A DNA stretch of 64,000 nucleotides from contig CM047429.1 in assembly GCA_026168455.1 (NCBI GenBank), forward strand, positions 9,203,125 to 9,267,124, written 5' to 3'. This stretch comes from Theocolax elegans. Taxonomy: Eukaryota; Arthropoda; Insecta; Hymenoptera; Cerocephalidae. Below are positions 31,958 to 43,884 of the stretch, in pieces. The translations under genes and the position numbers were made by a program. Position 1 is the stretch's first letter. Each line of letters opens with the position of its first letter. A model generated the notes under the pieces. It was not told the origin of the DNA, ran no database searches, and saw only the letters and a list, made by a program, of their open reading frames with translations.

Positions 31958-34190
31958 TGTTCATTCGAAAGAAAAAATTAAACGGTAGAAAAAAATATCG
32001 TCGCAAAATGTCCCTAACACACGACTTTTTATATTACTTATAAGAAAAATAAAAATAATTATATGAATTTATAAGAATAATAATATATATAATTTTCATA
32101 TAATATAAAATATTGTAGTAAAAAAGATTAACAAAACTACTGAATAATGTTTCGTTTACATGTTGCTTTTGTAATTTTAAAAATATTAAGTTTTGAAGCG
32201 GGAAATACAAATTTATATATACAAATATATTTATAGTTTTTAATAGAAATATGGGAGCGTCCATAATATAATATTTCCTACAATTAGAAAAGGAAAGACA
32301 AATAAATCTGCAGTTGAGTCAAAAACTGTTATGAAAATATCAGTTCAGTTAAGTATAACAAAAGCAAAATATCAGAAAAAAACAAAAGTATTATAAATCT
32401 TTGACTGAAACTATTATAAAAAGGCCAGTCCAGCTCAACAAAGAAACAAAAGAGAATAGAATAACAAAGAAAATAATATTTAGATTAAAATTATACTAAA
32501 TTTAATATTAAGTTAATTGGTAGGGTACGGCGGCGGCCGAGCAAACCACGCGATCGGGCGCTCCGCGCAGCAATGCGCGGTATTTGGTGATTGATTACTT
32601 GTTCTACAATAAGTAAAATCGTTTTCAACTTTCAAATCACTTTTTCAACCCTTAAAACGCATTCTTAAATAAAAATAACCACACCACTCGAAAGCTGAGA
32701 AAAAAATCTTTCAATTTATATCTTGGGCTTAGTTTTTTTAAAGTCAAGGGTTAATTTGTAAGCGAGTTGAACAGAGCGCCTTTTGCGCGAAAAACCCGTC
32801 GAGCGCGCTTGGTGGCCCGCTTTTTGTAGACGCTCCCATATACAAATACAAATATATTTCTCTCGACATAGATAATCTAATTTAATTATAAACTCGTTTA
32901 TAAAGACTTGAACAATAGAAAGAATACGTGGTCGTGTTTATACCCAAAAACTATAAAAGCAACTGCGAAACCCGAAAAAAAATGTTTTTAACCCGGTGCA
33001 CTGTCCAAATCCAAATATCCAAAGAACCCGCGCGCACAGTTTTTTAAAAAAGTAATTTTTGACCCATATATATACGTATTGCTCTTATAAGTAAATATTT
33101 GCCTGAGTAATAGATAATTGTGCAAAATATTCATGTGTAAAAAAAAACAGTATGTGTAGAATAATTATCGTTATGTGCATACTTAATTCTACAATGTGCA
33201 AAATAGTTAAGTGCGCCAATTGAATGTGTATAAATTAAAGTGTATAATATTAACGTTATAAATGACTAACAATATATTAAGTGTGTAAAATATTTCGTGT
33301 TAATTTTACGTAAAATAATAATACGGTGCAAAATAAGAACGTGTAAAAAAAAAATAATAATAATAATAATAATTTGTTTATGAATGAAAAACATATGTAT
33401 ATAAGAAAGTGGCTGGACAAGAATGAGTTCACCCGTCAAATAATAGCCCTACTACTAAGTTTATAGTAATAATTACTATTTTATTATTATTTATTATTAT
33501 TTATTATTGTTTTATTACTACTAATAAGTTTATTAATACTGCACTTAATAATGAAAAACAGTACTTACGTGACTAATCACCGTTCTCAGCTGCATAAACC
33601 ACGATAATAATTTTGTCAACACAAACTTGTAAACACAAATTAAATCTTATACATTGTATATTTCGAATGTCGGCAGTTGTGAACGTGTCAAACACCTGTT
33701 CATTAATGAATTATGATCGCTTATGATTAGTTTCCGCGTCTTGACAATTCAGCCGTATCTTCAATTGTGTGTCCTTTTGTTATATACATAGAACTTTTTC
33801 AAGCGGGAAATTTGAAAATTGAAAATTGAAGAGAAACTTAAAAGGACTAATAAACGTAAAAAAAAGCACTTTTAAAAAACCGCTGCTAAGTGCTATTAGC
33901 GCGTAGCTCCCTCGTACAATGCTTATTTCTGTTTTCGCAAAACAGTGCAGAGCAATAAATGCGTAAAATAAAAATTCTAATTTAGTTTTGAAATAACGGT
34001 TGATCTTTGTTAATGTAAACTAAATGATACTGTCTATCCTGATTCTTAATTTTATTTTAATAGCTGTTACATCTTTTAACTGTTCAGACACTGTATTTAA
34101 TAAATAATTATAAATTACATGTGTAGAATAATTGTAATGTTAATTAAAGTAAAAAAGCCGAGGCGAAGTAATACTTAATTTTTAATTTTT
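31958..34190 (-). other. 5' region of the hAT element
   Basis: About 2.2 kb between the transposase ATG and the right subterminal array, without a coding frame. Its first 300 bp, up to the MITE at 32253, should hold the promoter. The rest is AT-rich with TAA repeats at 33350 and TTATTATT repeats near 33480. Confidence 0.5.
32253..32837. mobile_element. MITE nested in the hAT 5' region
   Basis: Ends GGGAGCGTC and GACGCTCCC are inverted, flanked by ATAT on both sides (possible target duplication). The interior has two GC-rich blocks, GTACGGCGGCGGCCGAGC near 32525 and GCGCGCTTGGTGGCCCGC near 32804, unlike the AT-rich host element. No coding capacity; superfamily not assigned. Confidence 0.65.
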
Positions 34191-34530
34191 CAATTAACCA
34201 TTACTCGCTTACTGGGTAATCTTTTCATTTCATTAACCATTACTCGGTTAATGGATAATCTTTGGTTTTTCATTAACCACTACAAGGTTAATGATTAATT
34301 TTTTTCTTCCATTAACCATTAATTGATTAATGGATAATTTTTAATTTTCATTACCCATTAATTGATTAATGGATAATTTTTAATATTCATTAACCATTAA
34401 TTGATTAATGGATAATTTTTAATTTTCATTAACCATTAATTGATTAATGGATAATTTTTAATTTTCATTAACCATTAATTGATTAATGGATAATTTTTAA
34501 TTTTCATTAACCATTAAGTAAATAATGAAA
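34190..34530. repeat. Right subterminal repeat array of the hAT element
   Basis: About eight units containing CATTAACCATTAATTGATTA and TAATGGATAATTTTTAA, with 41-45 bp spacing; the central units are almost identical. The shared TTAACCATTA core faces the left array, supporting a role as paired cis elements. Confidence 0.8.
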
Positions 34531-34744
34531 AAATCGTCTATCTCAATTCATAAATACATATAAAATGAAGTAATAATAATTACAAATTACCATTTTGCCG
34601 ATCCCTGCAATAATCTTCACTACTTACAATTTTTTTTATGCCAAATTTTTTTTTTAATTACTGAATCGAGACCCTAGCTATTGGACTAAAAGGGTTTAGG
34701 CTAAAAACAAAAAAACAAATAGAATGTGATAAACCAACATCACA

Positions 34745-34883
34745 GCAATGAGTTAATTACTTTTTGAGCACTGCAATAAGCACTATTTGCGCGCGCGCAC
34801 GCTCACGGGTTCCCGAAACAGAGTTCGGTGCCGGGATTGCGAGTCGATCAGCGGCCGAGCTCAAAACGTAATTAACTCATTGC
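34745..34883. mobile_element. Short inverted-repeat element with GC-rich core
   Basis: GCAATGAGTTAATTAC followed by TTTTTGAGC at 34745 is mirrored at the right end to 34883, giving 25-bp arms with one mismatch. The core has GCGCGCGCGCACGCTCACGG. Only 139 bp long and noncoding. Confidence 0.6.
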
Positions 34884-36576
34884 AAATATCATCTGGCCCC
34901 TAAGTAAAGTTAAAACATATATTCTAATCTTTAATTTGAGCCGTACTACGTTAAGATTAATGCAGTATACGTTGAGCTGTACATCGTTAATTTTGTAAAA
35001 ATTCACGTTTTTTAAGCTTTGCGAATTTTTTGTGGCTTTGGACTGCATTTTAGCGTAAAATTAGTATCAATCTTTTGTAATCTAAATAACTCAAATAATA
35101 TGATAGAATTTGTTTTTCGCAAAAAAACCATTTTTGCAATTTGTTTATAAAAATTGTTAATAACAATTGAAGGCGCCATTTTCAGACTTTCTACCCAAAA
35201 AATTCGGATTCAGTAGGTCAAAATGCTTTGGAAACACTAGGGTAGAATCGAGGACCTCGAAATAACACGGGTTGTAGTATTTGCCCCTAAACTATCTCTT
35301 CCTCACACCTTTTTTCCCCCATCTATCTTTCTCTCGCTCTCTCTCACATACACTTTTCGCCTTAAAATATTAAAAGGTGGTCGTAATCATATCTGATATT
35401 ATATTAAAGTGGATCGACTTTTGGTCTCCGGTTCTCCGGTTTTTTAAAAGTGCATTTTTTTACTTTCAAAGTTTTATTTTACTTGGACTTTACAATTTTG
35501 GGCCTTACATTTTTGGGCCTTATGCATTTTTGGGCCTTATAGTTTGTTTGAACAAATAGATATTAACTACTATGTCGATATTATTAATTAAATTTAATAA
35601 AATTTCAACACTGGAACATACAATAAATCGAATTAATTTTTATTGTTTATTTTACAAACTTATTTTTGCAAAAAATTCAAATTACAATTATTATGTTATT
35701 AAATTTAATTTAATATATTTTTTAAAATGAAAAAAATGATAAACTTAAAAATGAAAAAATTAAAAACTTAAAAATTTAAAACGTTTAAGAATATAGCAAA
35801 ATTACTTATGTGAGGCTTAGAAAACGGGAAACTAATTTTTATGAACAATTTGGTAGTAATTTTATACAATTTTAGAAAAACTGTAAATGACAATTTTTGT
35901 GGTTGATTTACATTCCGAATAGAGGTGAATGTTTTCTTTCATATTGTTTTTTATTTGTGTTTACAAATTTTGGGTCTTATAAATTTTATATGTGCAAATA
36001 CTTTCATACATGAGTATATACATATATATATACACCTGCCCGGGAAAACTATATATTGTATATTTCATAAGATATATTTTTTTCAATATATCGTTTTTAT
36101 TGTTTGTATAATTTATAAATTCAATAAGTATTCATCGAAATCATCTTTAACAGAAAAATTAAATTATATCATTAAATATTAAATGTATAATTAATTAAAC
36201 ATTAGATGAAATATTAAAATAAATATTACTGTTTTTAAAATGCCATTTAGAAGATTTATATCCAATATGCATGTTGTTACATATTAATGATATTATATAT
36301 GTTATATCTGTAAAAAAAAATTTTTATTATTAATTATAAATAAATTGACAAAGTCAAAACTATACCTTTTAACTTAATCATTAAGAAATACTACTGCATT
36401 TTTGATTATTTCGATAGTCTTAATATACTAATCAGGATACTGAAATACAAAAAGACTTATTATATTTAAAACAATAATAATTTAAAATGAAAATTAGATA
36501 ATTTTATAATATACCTTGTGACTTTAATCGTATGGAATGCTATTAGGAATATAATATTTTATTGATATAATATTAA
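34884..36576. other. AT-rich sequence, no gene seen
   Basis: Contains a thrice-repeated phrase TTTTGGGCCTTA near 35490-35540 (~20-bp spacing), a GGTTCTCCGG motif near 35428 shared with the repeats at 8090 and 20545, and long A/T runs. Open frames here are low complexity and unconvincing. Confidence 0.4.
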
Positions 36577-37045
36577 TTGCAATGCTGCTGCCGTTTGTTT
36601 TTTTTTATTCAGCGCTGCATTTATTGGAATGCTGCTGTCCTTTGTTTTTTTTTATTCAGCGCTGCATTTATTGGAATGCTGCTGCCGTTTATTATTTTTA
36701 TTCAGCGCTGCATTTATTGCAATGCTGCTGCCATTTGCTATTTTTATTTAGCGCTGCATTCATTGAAATGCTGCTGTCCTTTGTTTTTTTTTATTCAGCG
36801 CTGTATTTATTGGAATGCTGCTGTCGTTTGTTATTTTTATTCAGCGCTGCATTTATTGCAATGCTGCTGCCGTTTGTTATTTTTATTCAGCGCTGCATTC
36901 ATTGGAATGCTGCTGGCGTTTGTTATTTTTATTCAGCGCTGAATTCATTGGAATACTGCTGCCGTTTGTTATTTTTATTCAGCGCTGCATTCATTGGAAT
37001 ACTGCTACTGTTTGTTATTTTTATTTCGCGCTGCAATCATTAGAT
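36577..37045. repeat. Minisatellite, 46-47-bp unit, 10 copies
   Basis: Each unit contains CAGCGCTGCATT and GGAATGCTGCTG with a T-rich spacer. AGCGCTG recurs at 36611, 36658, 36704, 36750, 36797 and onward. It lies about 60 bp past the helicase stop of the Helitron, probably inside that element's 3' region. Repeated Cys/Phe-rich frames in it are artefacts. Confidence 0.9.
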
Positions 37046-37106
37046 TGTTGTTGTTCATTTTTTTAAGATTTAGTATTTATAGATTTTTAGTTAATTTTGT
37101 TTTTGT

Positions 37107-38620
37107 TTATAATATTTCTTTGTACACTATGTTCTTATTGTATGTTTTGTTTTTATTTTTTAAATTATTATCTTTAATTTTTGCATGATTTTCTAGCACG
37201 ACTTTTAAATTTTTCCTACTTTTAGTTCTTGAAAGAGCAACATATAATTGGCCGTGACTAAAAACTGGTGATGGCAAATACACACCCACTTCATTGTACG
37301 ATTGTCCTTGTGATTTATTAATTGTCATAGCAAAACCTAAACGAATGGGAAATTGTTTACGACGTATATTAAATGGTATTTCTTCTTTGGTTAGTGACAA
37401 TGCAATTCTTGGTAATAATACTAATTTTCCAGAATTATTTCTATTTAAAATTTCTGTTTGAATTGAATATTTCATCAGTTTTGTTATTGATAATCTGGTT
37501 CCATTACAAAGACCTTCGTTTAAATTTATATTTCTGAGAAGAATTATAATAGCACCAATTTTTAATTGTAATTTATGAGGTAAAAGTCCATTAGGTGTCA
37601 AAGTATTTAAAAATTCTACAGGTAACATAACATCAAGATTTTCTCCATTATCATCTTCTGCTGTATCTATACTTAAGTATTCAACACTTTCACATTCCAT
37701 TATAGCTATTATTTTATTGTTAATATCGATTACATCATTATTTGTTGGTGCCAATATAACTTTATCATTTACTATTATTTTGTTTCCAAAAATTTCAACA
37801 ATGATGTTGTTTTCTATTATGTCATTAGGTATTTCAAGTAATTCATTTTCTTCTTCGAAAATATTTGCACGTTTTCCTTCACAGACATCCAATAACCAAT
37901 CTTTAAAATTGTTGTCGTCTTCTGTTACTCGAAGATTTTTATTCAAAGTCATGCGTTTAAAATTTTGCCATAAATAACTGTACTTTACTGAATTTTCAAT
38001 AACATCAATGCGACTTCCATATCGAACAACTGGTAATGTTTGTCTAAAATCTCCTGAAACAAGCATAATTTTATCACTAAATATTTTTTAGTTGTTACAT
38101 AAATCTTGAAAAAGACGATCGACCGCTTCAAAAGCAAATTTTGAAGTCATAGATATTTCATCCCATGTTATTAATTCTACTTCTTTTAGTGTTTTACCGT
38201 GTTTTGAATTATATTTTATATTGCATGTAGTATTTTCTGTAATATTAAGAGGTAATTTAAACGTTGTATGTACTGTTTTTCTAGTTTTTAATAAATTTGC
38301 TGCTATTCCTGTCCAAGCGACACATAGAAATGGTATATGTGAAAGATTTAGATAATGTATCAAAACGTTCAGTAAATAACTTTTTCCACTTCCTCCTGGT
38401 CCATCCATGAAAATACAATTTTCTGTTTTGTTCTTTAAACATTCTAAAATATATTCATAAATTATTTTTTGTTGGTCTGTTAATGAATTGACTTTATTTT
38501 GACAATCATTAAATGCATAAGTTTCTTCATAGCATTCCGTTATGTCATCAGATTTATTTATGTGTATTGTTATATGTGGTAAATTAAAATCATTTAGAGA
38601 GTATTCTTTTATTTGTGAAT
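37107..38620 (-). pseudogene. Helitron PIF1-like helicase domain
   Basis: Walker A is GPGGSGKSYL, followed by VAWTGIAANLL, Walker B-like WDEISMTSKFAFEAVDRL, GDFRQTLPVV, INKSQGQSYNEVGVYL and QLYVALSRTKSRKNL. These are the SF1B motifs in order, ending KEIL then a stop at 37107. A TAA at 38085-38087 interrupts between QDLCNN and KIFSDKIML in the same frame. The helicase would unwind DNA during rolling-circle transposition. Confidence 0.9.
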
Positions 38621-39352
38621 TTCTTTATAAAATAAATATTTGTATTTTTCATATAAATTTCTTGCATTAATAGGATTAGGAAAAACACAAATCAATGAAA
38701 ATAATTCACAAAGGGAAGTAGGAAACTGTACTTGTGTTGCTTCTTCTAAACATCTATCCCATTCATCATCTTCATTTACTAATCCTTCAGCAATAGCAGC
38801 TTCGTAAAATGAAGGATATATAATACCATTGATTGTGCGCAAATCTTCAAATGAAGTAGCTTCTTTGACATGCAAAAGTAATAATCTAATAAAATATGTT
38901 GATCTATTTTTTGGATTAACTAAGTACATTCTGCTTAAAATAGGTTTATTGAATTTTTTTCTTTTATTCCATTTTTTTAATTTATTGTCAAATACATAAT
39001 GAATTGGTATTTCAGAATATAAATAGTTTTTTGCATCAGAATCGTTTTTATTTAATTTAAAATATGCAGTTAAAGTCGTTTCTAGAATTTTATTTATTAT
39101 TTGTTCTTCTTTTCGATCTTCAAAGTATACTTCTTTCTCATTTTCATCGTGAATTGCTAATCTTATAATAACATGTGATATTTGGTGTAAAATATATTCT
39201 AACAGTCTGTACATAGCTTCTGGTGGACATAAATACCTTGTATTTATATATTGTTTTATTTCATCATAATCACATTCTTGACTATCAATTTTTTCATTTT
39301 CGTTGGAATTATCGTTAAAATTGATATTTATATTCAATAAATGCACAGTCAT
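38609..39352 (-). pseudogene. Helitron Rep-helicase linker region
   Basis: A 247-residue frame containing YLCPPEAMYRLLEYI, NRSTYFIRLLLLHVK, RTINGIIYPSFYEAAIAEGL and ATQVQFPTSLCELFSLI, all typical of the segment between Rep and helicase in Helitrons. It is joined to neighbours by frameshifts at both ends. Confidence 0.85.
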
Positions 39353-39764
39353 GTCCTTGGTAGCAATATTTAAATAAGTATTTTATACATTGTACAGTTG
39401 AACATATTTCTACGTTGATATGGGAATTAAATTTTAAGAGCAAATAAAGATTATATGGAACGACAATTTGGTTATCAGCTATTTTTAAACCATTTCTATT
39501 CTTAAAATGAATTTTTTTGCCATTATCTCTTCGCATAAAAATTGTTTTTGAATTATACTTCTTAGGAAAACTTTTTGTACATTTTTGTGTAGTTTTATCC
39601 ATGCAAGGAAAATTCAAGTTTTTTTTTCCGCAAGGATCATGAATCATGAATTGTTTTACAATACTGTCTAAACGTGGATAAATTTCTTCATTTGGAATTT
39701 CTGCACTTATATATTCGTCGACTATTTCAGGAGTTTTGATTTTTTCATTTAGAAACAAAAGCAT
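39315..39764 (-). pseudogene. Helitron Rep domain, C-terminal part
   Basis: Starts at HMLLFLNEKIKTPEIVDEYI, the strand after the HUH motif, and includes DPCGKKNLNFPCMD, KSFPKKYN and VPYNLYLLLKFNSHINVEIC, where the nuclease tyrosines are expected. The sequence just upstream lacks the usual EFQKRGLPH segment, so only one histidine of the HUH pair remains and nuclease activity is unlikely. Confidence 0.82.
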
Positions 39765-41066
39765 ATGTATACGCGATACATTTTCCTAAAACTCCTTGTT
39801 TAACTACTAATTCTTTTAATTCCTTTACTTTTTGTTGAAAAACTTTAACAACAATATCTGGTCTGTCAATTGGGTCTTCATATTTTTCTATATTTTCAGT
39901 TATTTCTTTCCATTTTGGATTGCATGTCATTGTTATAAATAAGTCTGGTTTTCCATAATGATTTACGAGGGTCATTGAATCAATATAATTTTGTTTTAAG
40001 AATCTTGCACTTCCAGTAAAATGATCATTTTTCCAATTTTAATATTTTCAGATTTTTTTTTATGTAAATAATCCATTACACCTTTATAACAATCGCTTCG
40101 TAAAATGTTTTGATTTTTTTTAATAAAATATAATCTTGAACTTTTAACTTTTACAAATGCATCGATTATTGCCTGTTGAGATACTTTTCCCAAATTAAGA
40201 TATGAATTAAATCCATTTCTTACTGAAAGCCTATAATTATAAAATTGTAAATTCGAAATACTATTATTACTATTTTTACATTTTAGTTGAGGCATCCATC
40301 CGTATCCTCCATTTGGATAAAGAAGTGGGTAGGTCATTGGATTAGTGTGTTTACTTATAAGTGGAATACTGATTGGTTTTTCATGTCTTGAGTTTATAAC
40401 AATATCACGTTCTGCTGGAGGTAGACCATCTTTACCTACAAATTCCATCGCAACTTCATTACAAGCAGCTTCATTATATATGTTTTTATCTATTTTTTCA
40501 TTTCTTTTTATGGACATAGTTATTGTTTTTGGTGCGCAACCTGTTTTTGCACACCGTTCTATTTCTTCTTTTTCTATTTCATGCATCATTTTATAAGCTT
40601 TAGCATACGAACTAATATCTCTTAGTAAGATATCTAATTCTCTTAATAATTCTAATTGTGTATTTGAATTATTTTTATTAGTTTTTCTTTCTATTGTTGC
40701 TAATTCATTATTAAGAACGTATAATTGTCCATATTTGCGAGCTTCATTTTCATTAGGATGCAATGCAAAAACATTGTGATATATTTGACCAAAAATTCTG
40801 ATAACTTGTGGTCCAGAACCACACAGTTTGTCATAATTTGCTCCAAAACTTGCAAAAGCTAAGGCACTATTATATGTTCTAATATTTTTTCGTAAATTAA
40901 TACTTTGTTCTGAAAATTCTGTTGCTAATTCCTTTAAGCAATTTGGATATACAGGATTTTCTGATAGTTCTACTTTTCCTTTGTGACAGCAATTAGAAAA
41001 TTTTTTGTTTGTTGTTTTTTCAAATAAAAAATGTTTGGCCTTATAGTATTCACCAATTTGCGTCAT
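39745..41066 (-). pseudogene. Helitron_like_N domain and Rep N-terminal part
   Basis: 41066-39996 encodes the Helitron_like_N region (LAFASFGANYDKLCGSGPQ, FGQIYHNVFALHPNENEA, NPMTYPLLYPNGGYGW, YNYRLSVRNGFNSYL). A frameshift with loss of a few residues follows GKMIIL. The next frame reads FTGSARFLKQNYIDSMTLVN and KPDLFITMTCNPKWKEI (to 39745), the first Rep motifs. Confidence 0.87.
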
Positions 41067-41225
41067 AGAACCTAAGTAATTTTCATGAATTAATTTTTCT
41101 TTAAACTACATATTTGCTATTAAACCTATAATTTTTGATTTACTTACAAATTCCAATGTTTTTTCGTTTTTATTAAGGAGAAGGATATTAATTTTTTAAT
41201 TAATATTACCGGCTCTTTATTCTTG

Positions 41226-41966
41226 TTAATATTTCTTACACTTATTGTTCGTTTCAAACTTCTTTAAAAAAAAATTCACTAATTCATTTACATCTTTAGT
41301 CATTTCTGTATTAGTTTTATAAATTTCTCTTTTGCGCAATGCTTCTTTTTCTCGTTTATTATTTAATTCATCAGAATTCATTTTTTTCATGTTTTCTATA
41401 TTTCGTAGTTTTCTTTTTAGTTTATTCTCTTCTATTTTGCAATTATCAATATTTTTACTTTTCATGTAAGCTTCTCATTGGCGCAATGCTTCTTTTTCTC
41501 GAATTTTTTTAATTTAATCACTTCATGTTTTGTAATTTTAGCATTTTTTGTTGTTTTGTTTTTATTTGCTTTTCTTTAAGTTTATTATATTGTTCACTTT
41601 TAATCTTCCAGTAAGTTTCTTTCTTACGCTGTCTTTCTTTAGTTTTTTTCATTAATTTTTCATCGTCTTTTATTTGAATTTTTTCAATATATTTTCTTTT
41701 CTTTTCAATTTTTTTTCAACAATCGATTCATAATTTTTTGTATTTTCAATTTTAAGAATTTCTTCATTTTTATTTAATAAATATACGTCATCTAAATGAG
41801 TATTTTCTAAAATTAAAGAGATATCAGTATCTTCAGATGAACTGTAATATGGCATTTCATTGTCTATTTCCATTGATACAGAATCTACATGATAATTTTT
41901 TTGTTTATTATATGAATTCATTAGTCTATGTTGTTCTAGCAGAACGTTAAACACATGTATACTCAA
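41226..41966 (-). pseudogene. Helitron 5' coding remnant, basic and low complexity
   Basis: Lys/Asn/Glu-rich frames at 41966-41670 and 41465-41226 (KRKLRNIENMKKMNSDEL) lie upstream of the Helitron_like_N domain. Repeats of an RE/KE/KALRKRE phrase recall the basic N-terminal zone of arthropod Helitron proteins. Frames are broken and no start is certain. Confidence 0.5.
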
Positions 41967-42910
41967 TACACATAAAATTACTTGTCACTCTGATAGCTGA
42001 TAGTAAATAGATTACAAGTCATCTATAATTCTTAGAATTCAGCGACCTCATATAATTGACATTTAACTAGACGTCAATTTTGTTTACGCCAAACTTTTAT
42101 TACTTTTTATAGCTGCAATTATTAATTATATTTTAAACAAATATTGATAATAAATTAAGAAACTGAATGTTAATAGAATCAGTTTTATAATAGTTAATAT
42201 AATTATTTATTTTAGATTTGCCGACAATTGGAAAATACAAACTTTCGGCAAATAAAAAATATAATATAAAAAAGTTTTATTTTATATTTTTTAAATGCAA
42301 AACTTCATTTTACTTTTAGATATAATATTAGTTAATTAAAATTGTTAAATTTTTAAAAGTTATTAACGATTGAAAAAAGTGTATTTTTTTAATATTAAAT
42401 AAAAATGAATATAAAAAATATATAAATATTTGAACTTTTCAGAATCATAAACTAAGTAATTATAAACATCTATTTTATGAATTCATTCAATATAATTAAA
42501 AGAGTTAAAAATGCGGACATTAGGCAATTTCAATTGCACCGCAAAATTGCACTTTGTACAAAATCATTAATTTCTTAATTTAAGTTATTTTGCTATATTG
42601 CTAATCGTTTTTTAAATGCAAGCAATTAATACAAATGTTCATTTATAGCAATTTTAAATTATTTTAAATTACTAACAAATTGTTCAAAATTTTTTTTATA
42701 CAACTTTTTTACTTACTATATTTATTTTATGTAAATGTATATATCAAAATATTCGAAGTAATTAAAAGTTAATATATAACGTATACCAGCGGTTAGTCTC
42801 TCTCGTGCGTGTTCGAAAATTATCGGAATTAGAAAAATATTATGTCTATAATTATGTAAACTAAAGAAATTTTTTCTATATTTACACATCTAAATAACAT
42901 AATTATAATG
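41967..42910. other. AT-rich sequence, no gene seen
   Basis: Long A/T runs without coding frames. The Helitron 5' end should be in or near this stretch, but I could not fix a TC start. Confidence 0.35.
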
Positions 42911-42950
42911 CACCCGAGCGAGCGTTAGAGAGCGAGGTATTTGTTGCTAG
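42911..42950 (+). mobile_element. Helitron-like 3' terminus
   Basis: CACCCGAGCGAGCGTTAGAG and AGCGAGGTATTTG lead to CTAG followed by T. It matches 20721-20760 over about 35 bp, so it is the end of a repeated family rather than chance. Confidence 0.5.
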
Positions 42951-43884
42951 TATCTTATTAATATGTACCGACATTATTAATTTTATGTTATGTGCACTCA
43001 ATTATTGTTTACATTTTTCTACAATCCCAATTATATGAACGTACCTACATTACATAAAATACATAAATTGTTATTACTTTGACCAAATTTCGAAATTTTA
43101 CATATTCATTAAATAAAATGAAAATTTATAATATTTTTAATATAATAAAGCTAATAATCTAAATGTACTTGCAATTTGACATTTACGATGAATATGTATG
43201 TATATTTCGCAACGTTAGTTAAACGACTACAATAGTTCTTATTCTTCAGGCAATAATATATTTAAGAACTCAATTATCTATTCATTAAAAACATCTATAC
43301 TTTCTTAATAATTTATTAATAGAATGTAAATACAAGTATGGTTGATATAATTATAAACAATATAGTGTGTTATAATCTTCGCATAAATTATTCTTTATTA
43401 AAAATTAAATTACACCATTGTGGTTCAATTAGAATCATGATAATCGGATCATTGAATCCCGTGATATCACCAACTTTTTCCGGTTTTTCAAATATAAAAT
43501 GTAGTTGACTGACGAATCAACTTCTGTCGCGTGTCCGAAACGTGTACTGCGCATTCCCTCCCTACTTTTTCCTTAATGCGTCGGTTGTAAAAAAGAACGC
43601 ACTAACGCTTTAGTTTAGTCAATTTCATTAACTTAATGCTTATTCTATAGTATGTGCAAATTTCAGCTCTTAATATAAATAAACAAAGTCACAATTATTG
43701 ATTGAAAAAAAATTTTTATCTCAGCTCCAGACCATTGTAAGCAACCAGTAAAAGCTTAAAATTTGCAAAAAAAGTCCTAGTAATTAAATAATCAATATGT
43801 AGATTTGATATAAAAGAGTTTTTAATGATATTTTTAATTGTTAAGATACCTTAATTATCAAGATCACTTTTAAACGAATTGCTA
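42951..43884. other. AT-rich sequence, no gene seen
   Basis: Mostly low-GC DNA. A slightly GC-richer stretch near 43510-43610 (GTCGCGTGTCCGAAACGTG) has no coding frame. Confidence 0.35.

Larger units (their letters stand above)
28471..34607 (-). mobile_element. Complete autonomous hAT DNA transposon
   Basis: Both ends carry the 8-bp duplication CAATAATC (28463-28470 and 34608-34615), the hAT hallmark. Terminal inverted repeats are CAGAGATCGGC (left) and CAGGGATCGGC (right, read inward), with 10 of 11 bases matching. Both subterminal regions hold arrays of a TTAATGG-type motif. The interior encodes a six-exon transposase on the minus strand. A 585-bp MITE lies in its 5' region. Everything needed for cut-and-paste movement appears present. 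Confidence 0.95.
37107..41966 (-). mobile_element. Decayed autonomous Helitron
   Basis: Minus-strand order: a basic Asn/Lys-rich leader region, Helitron_like_N domain, Rep nuclease region, then SF1B PIF1-type helicase. This domain order is unique to Helitrons. At least four frameshifts (about 39985, 39757, 39335 and 38610) and one TAA (38085-38087) break the ORF. The termini were not identified with confidence; the 3' end should lie left of 37107. Confidence 0.9.

Noticed and set aside
36577..37066. Overlapping Cys/Phe-rich repeated frames that could look like a membrane or cysteine-repeat protein
   Set aside because: All three frames of a 46-47-bp minisatellite stay open; there is no start context and no gene-like composition.
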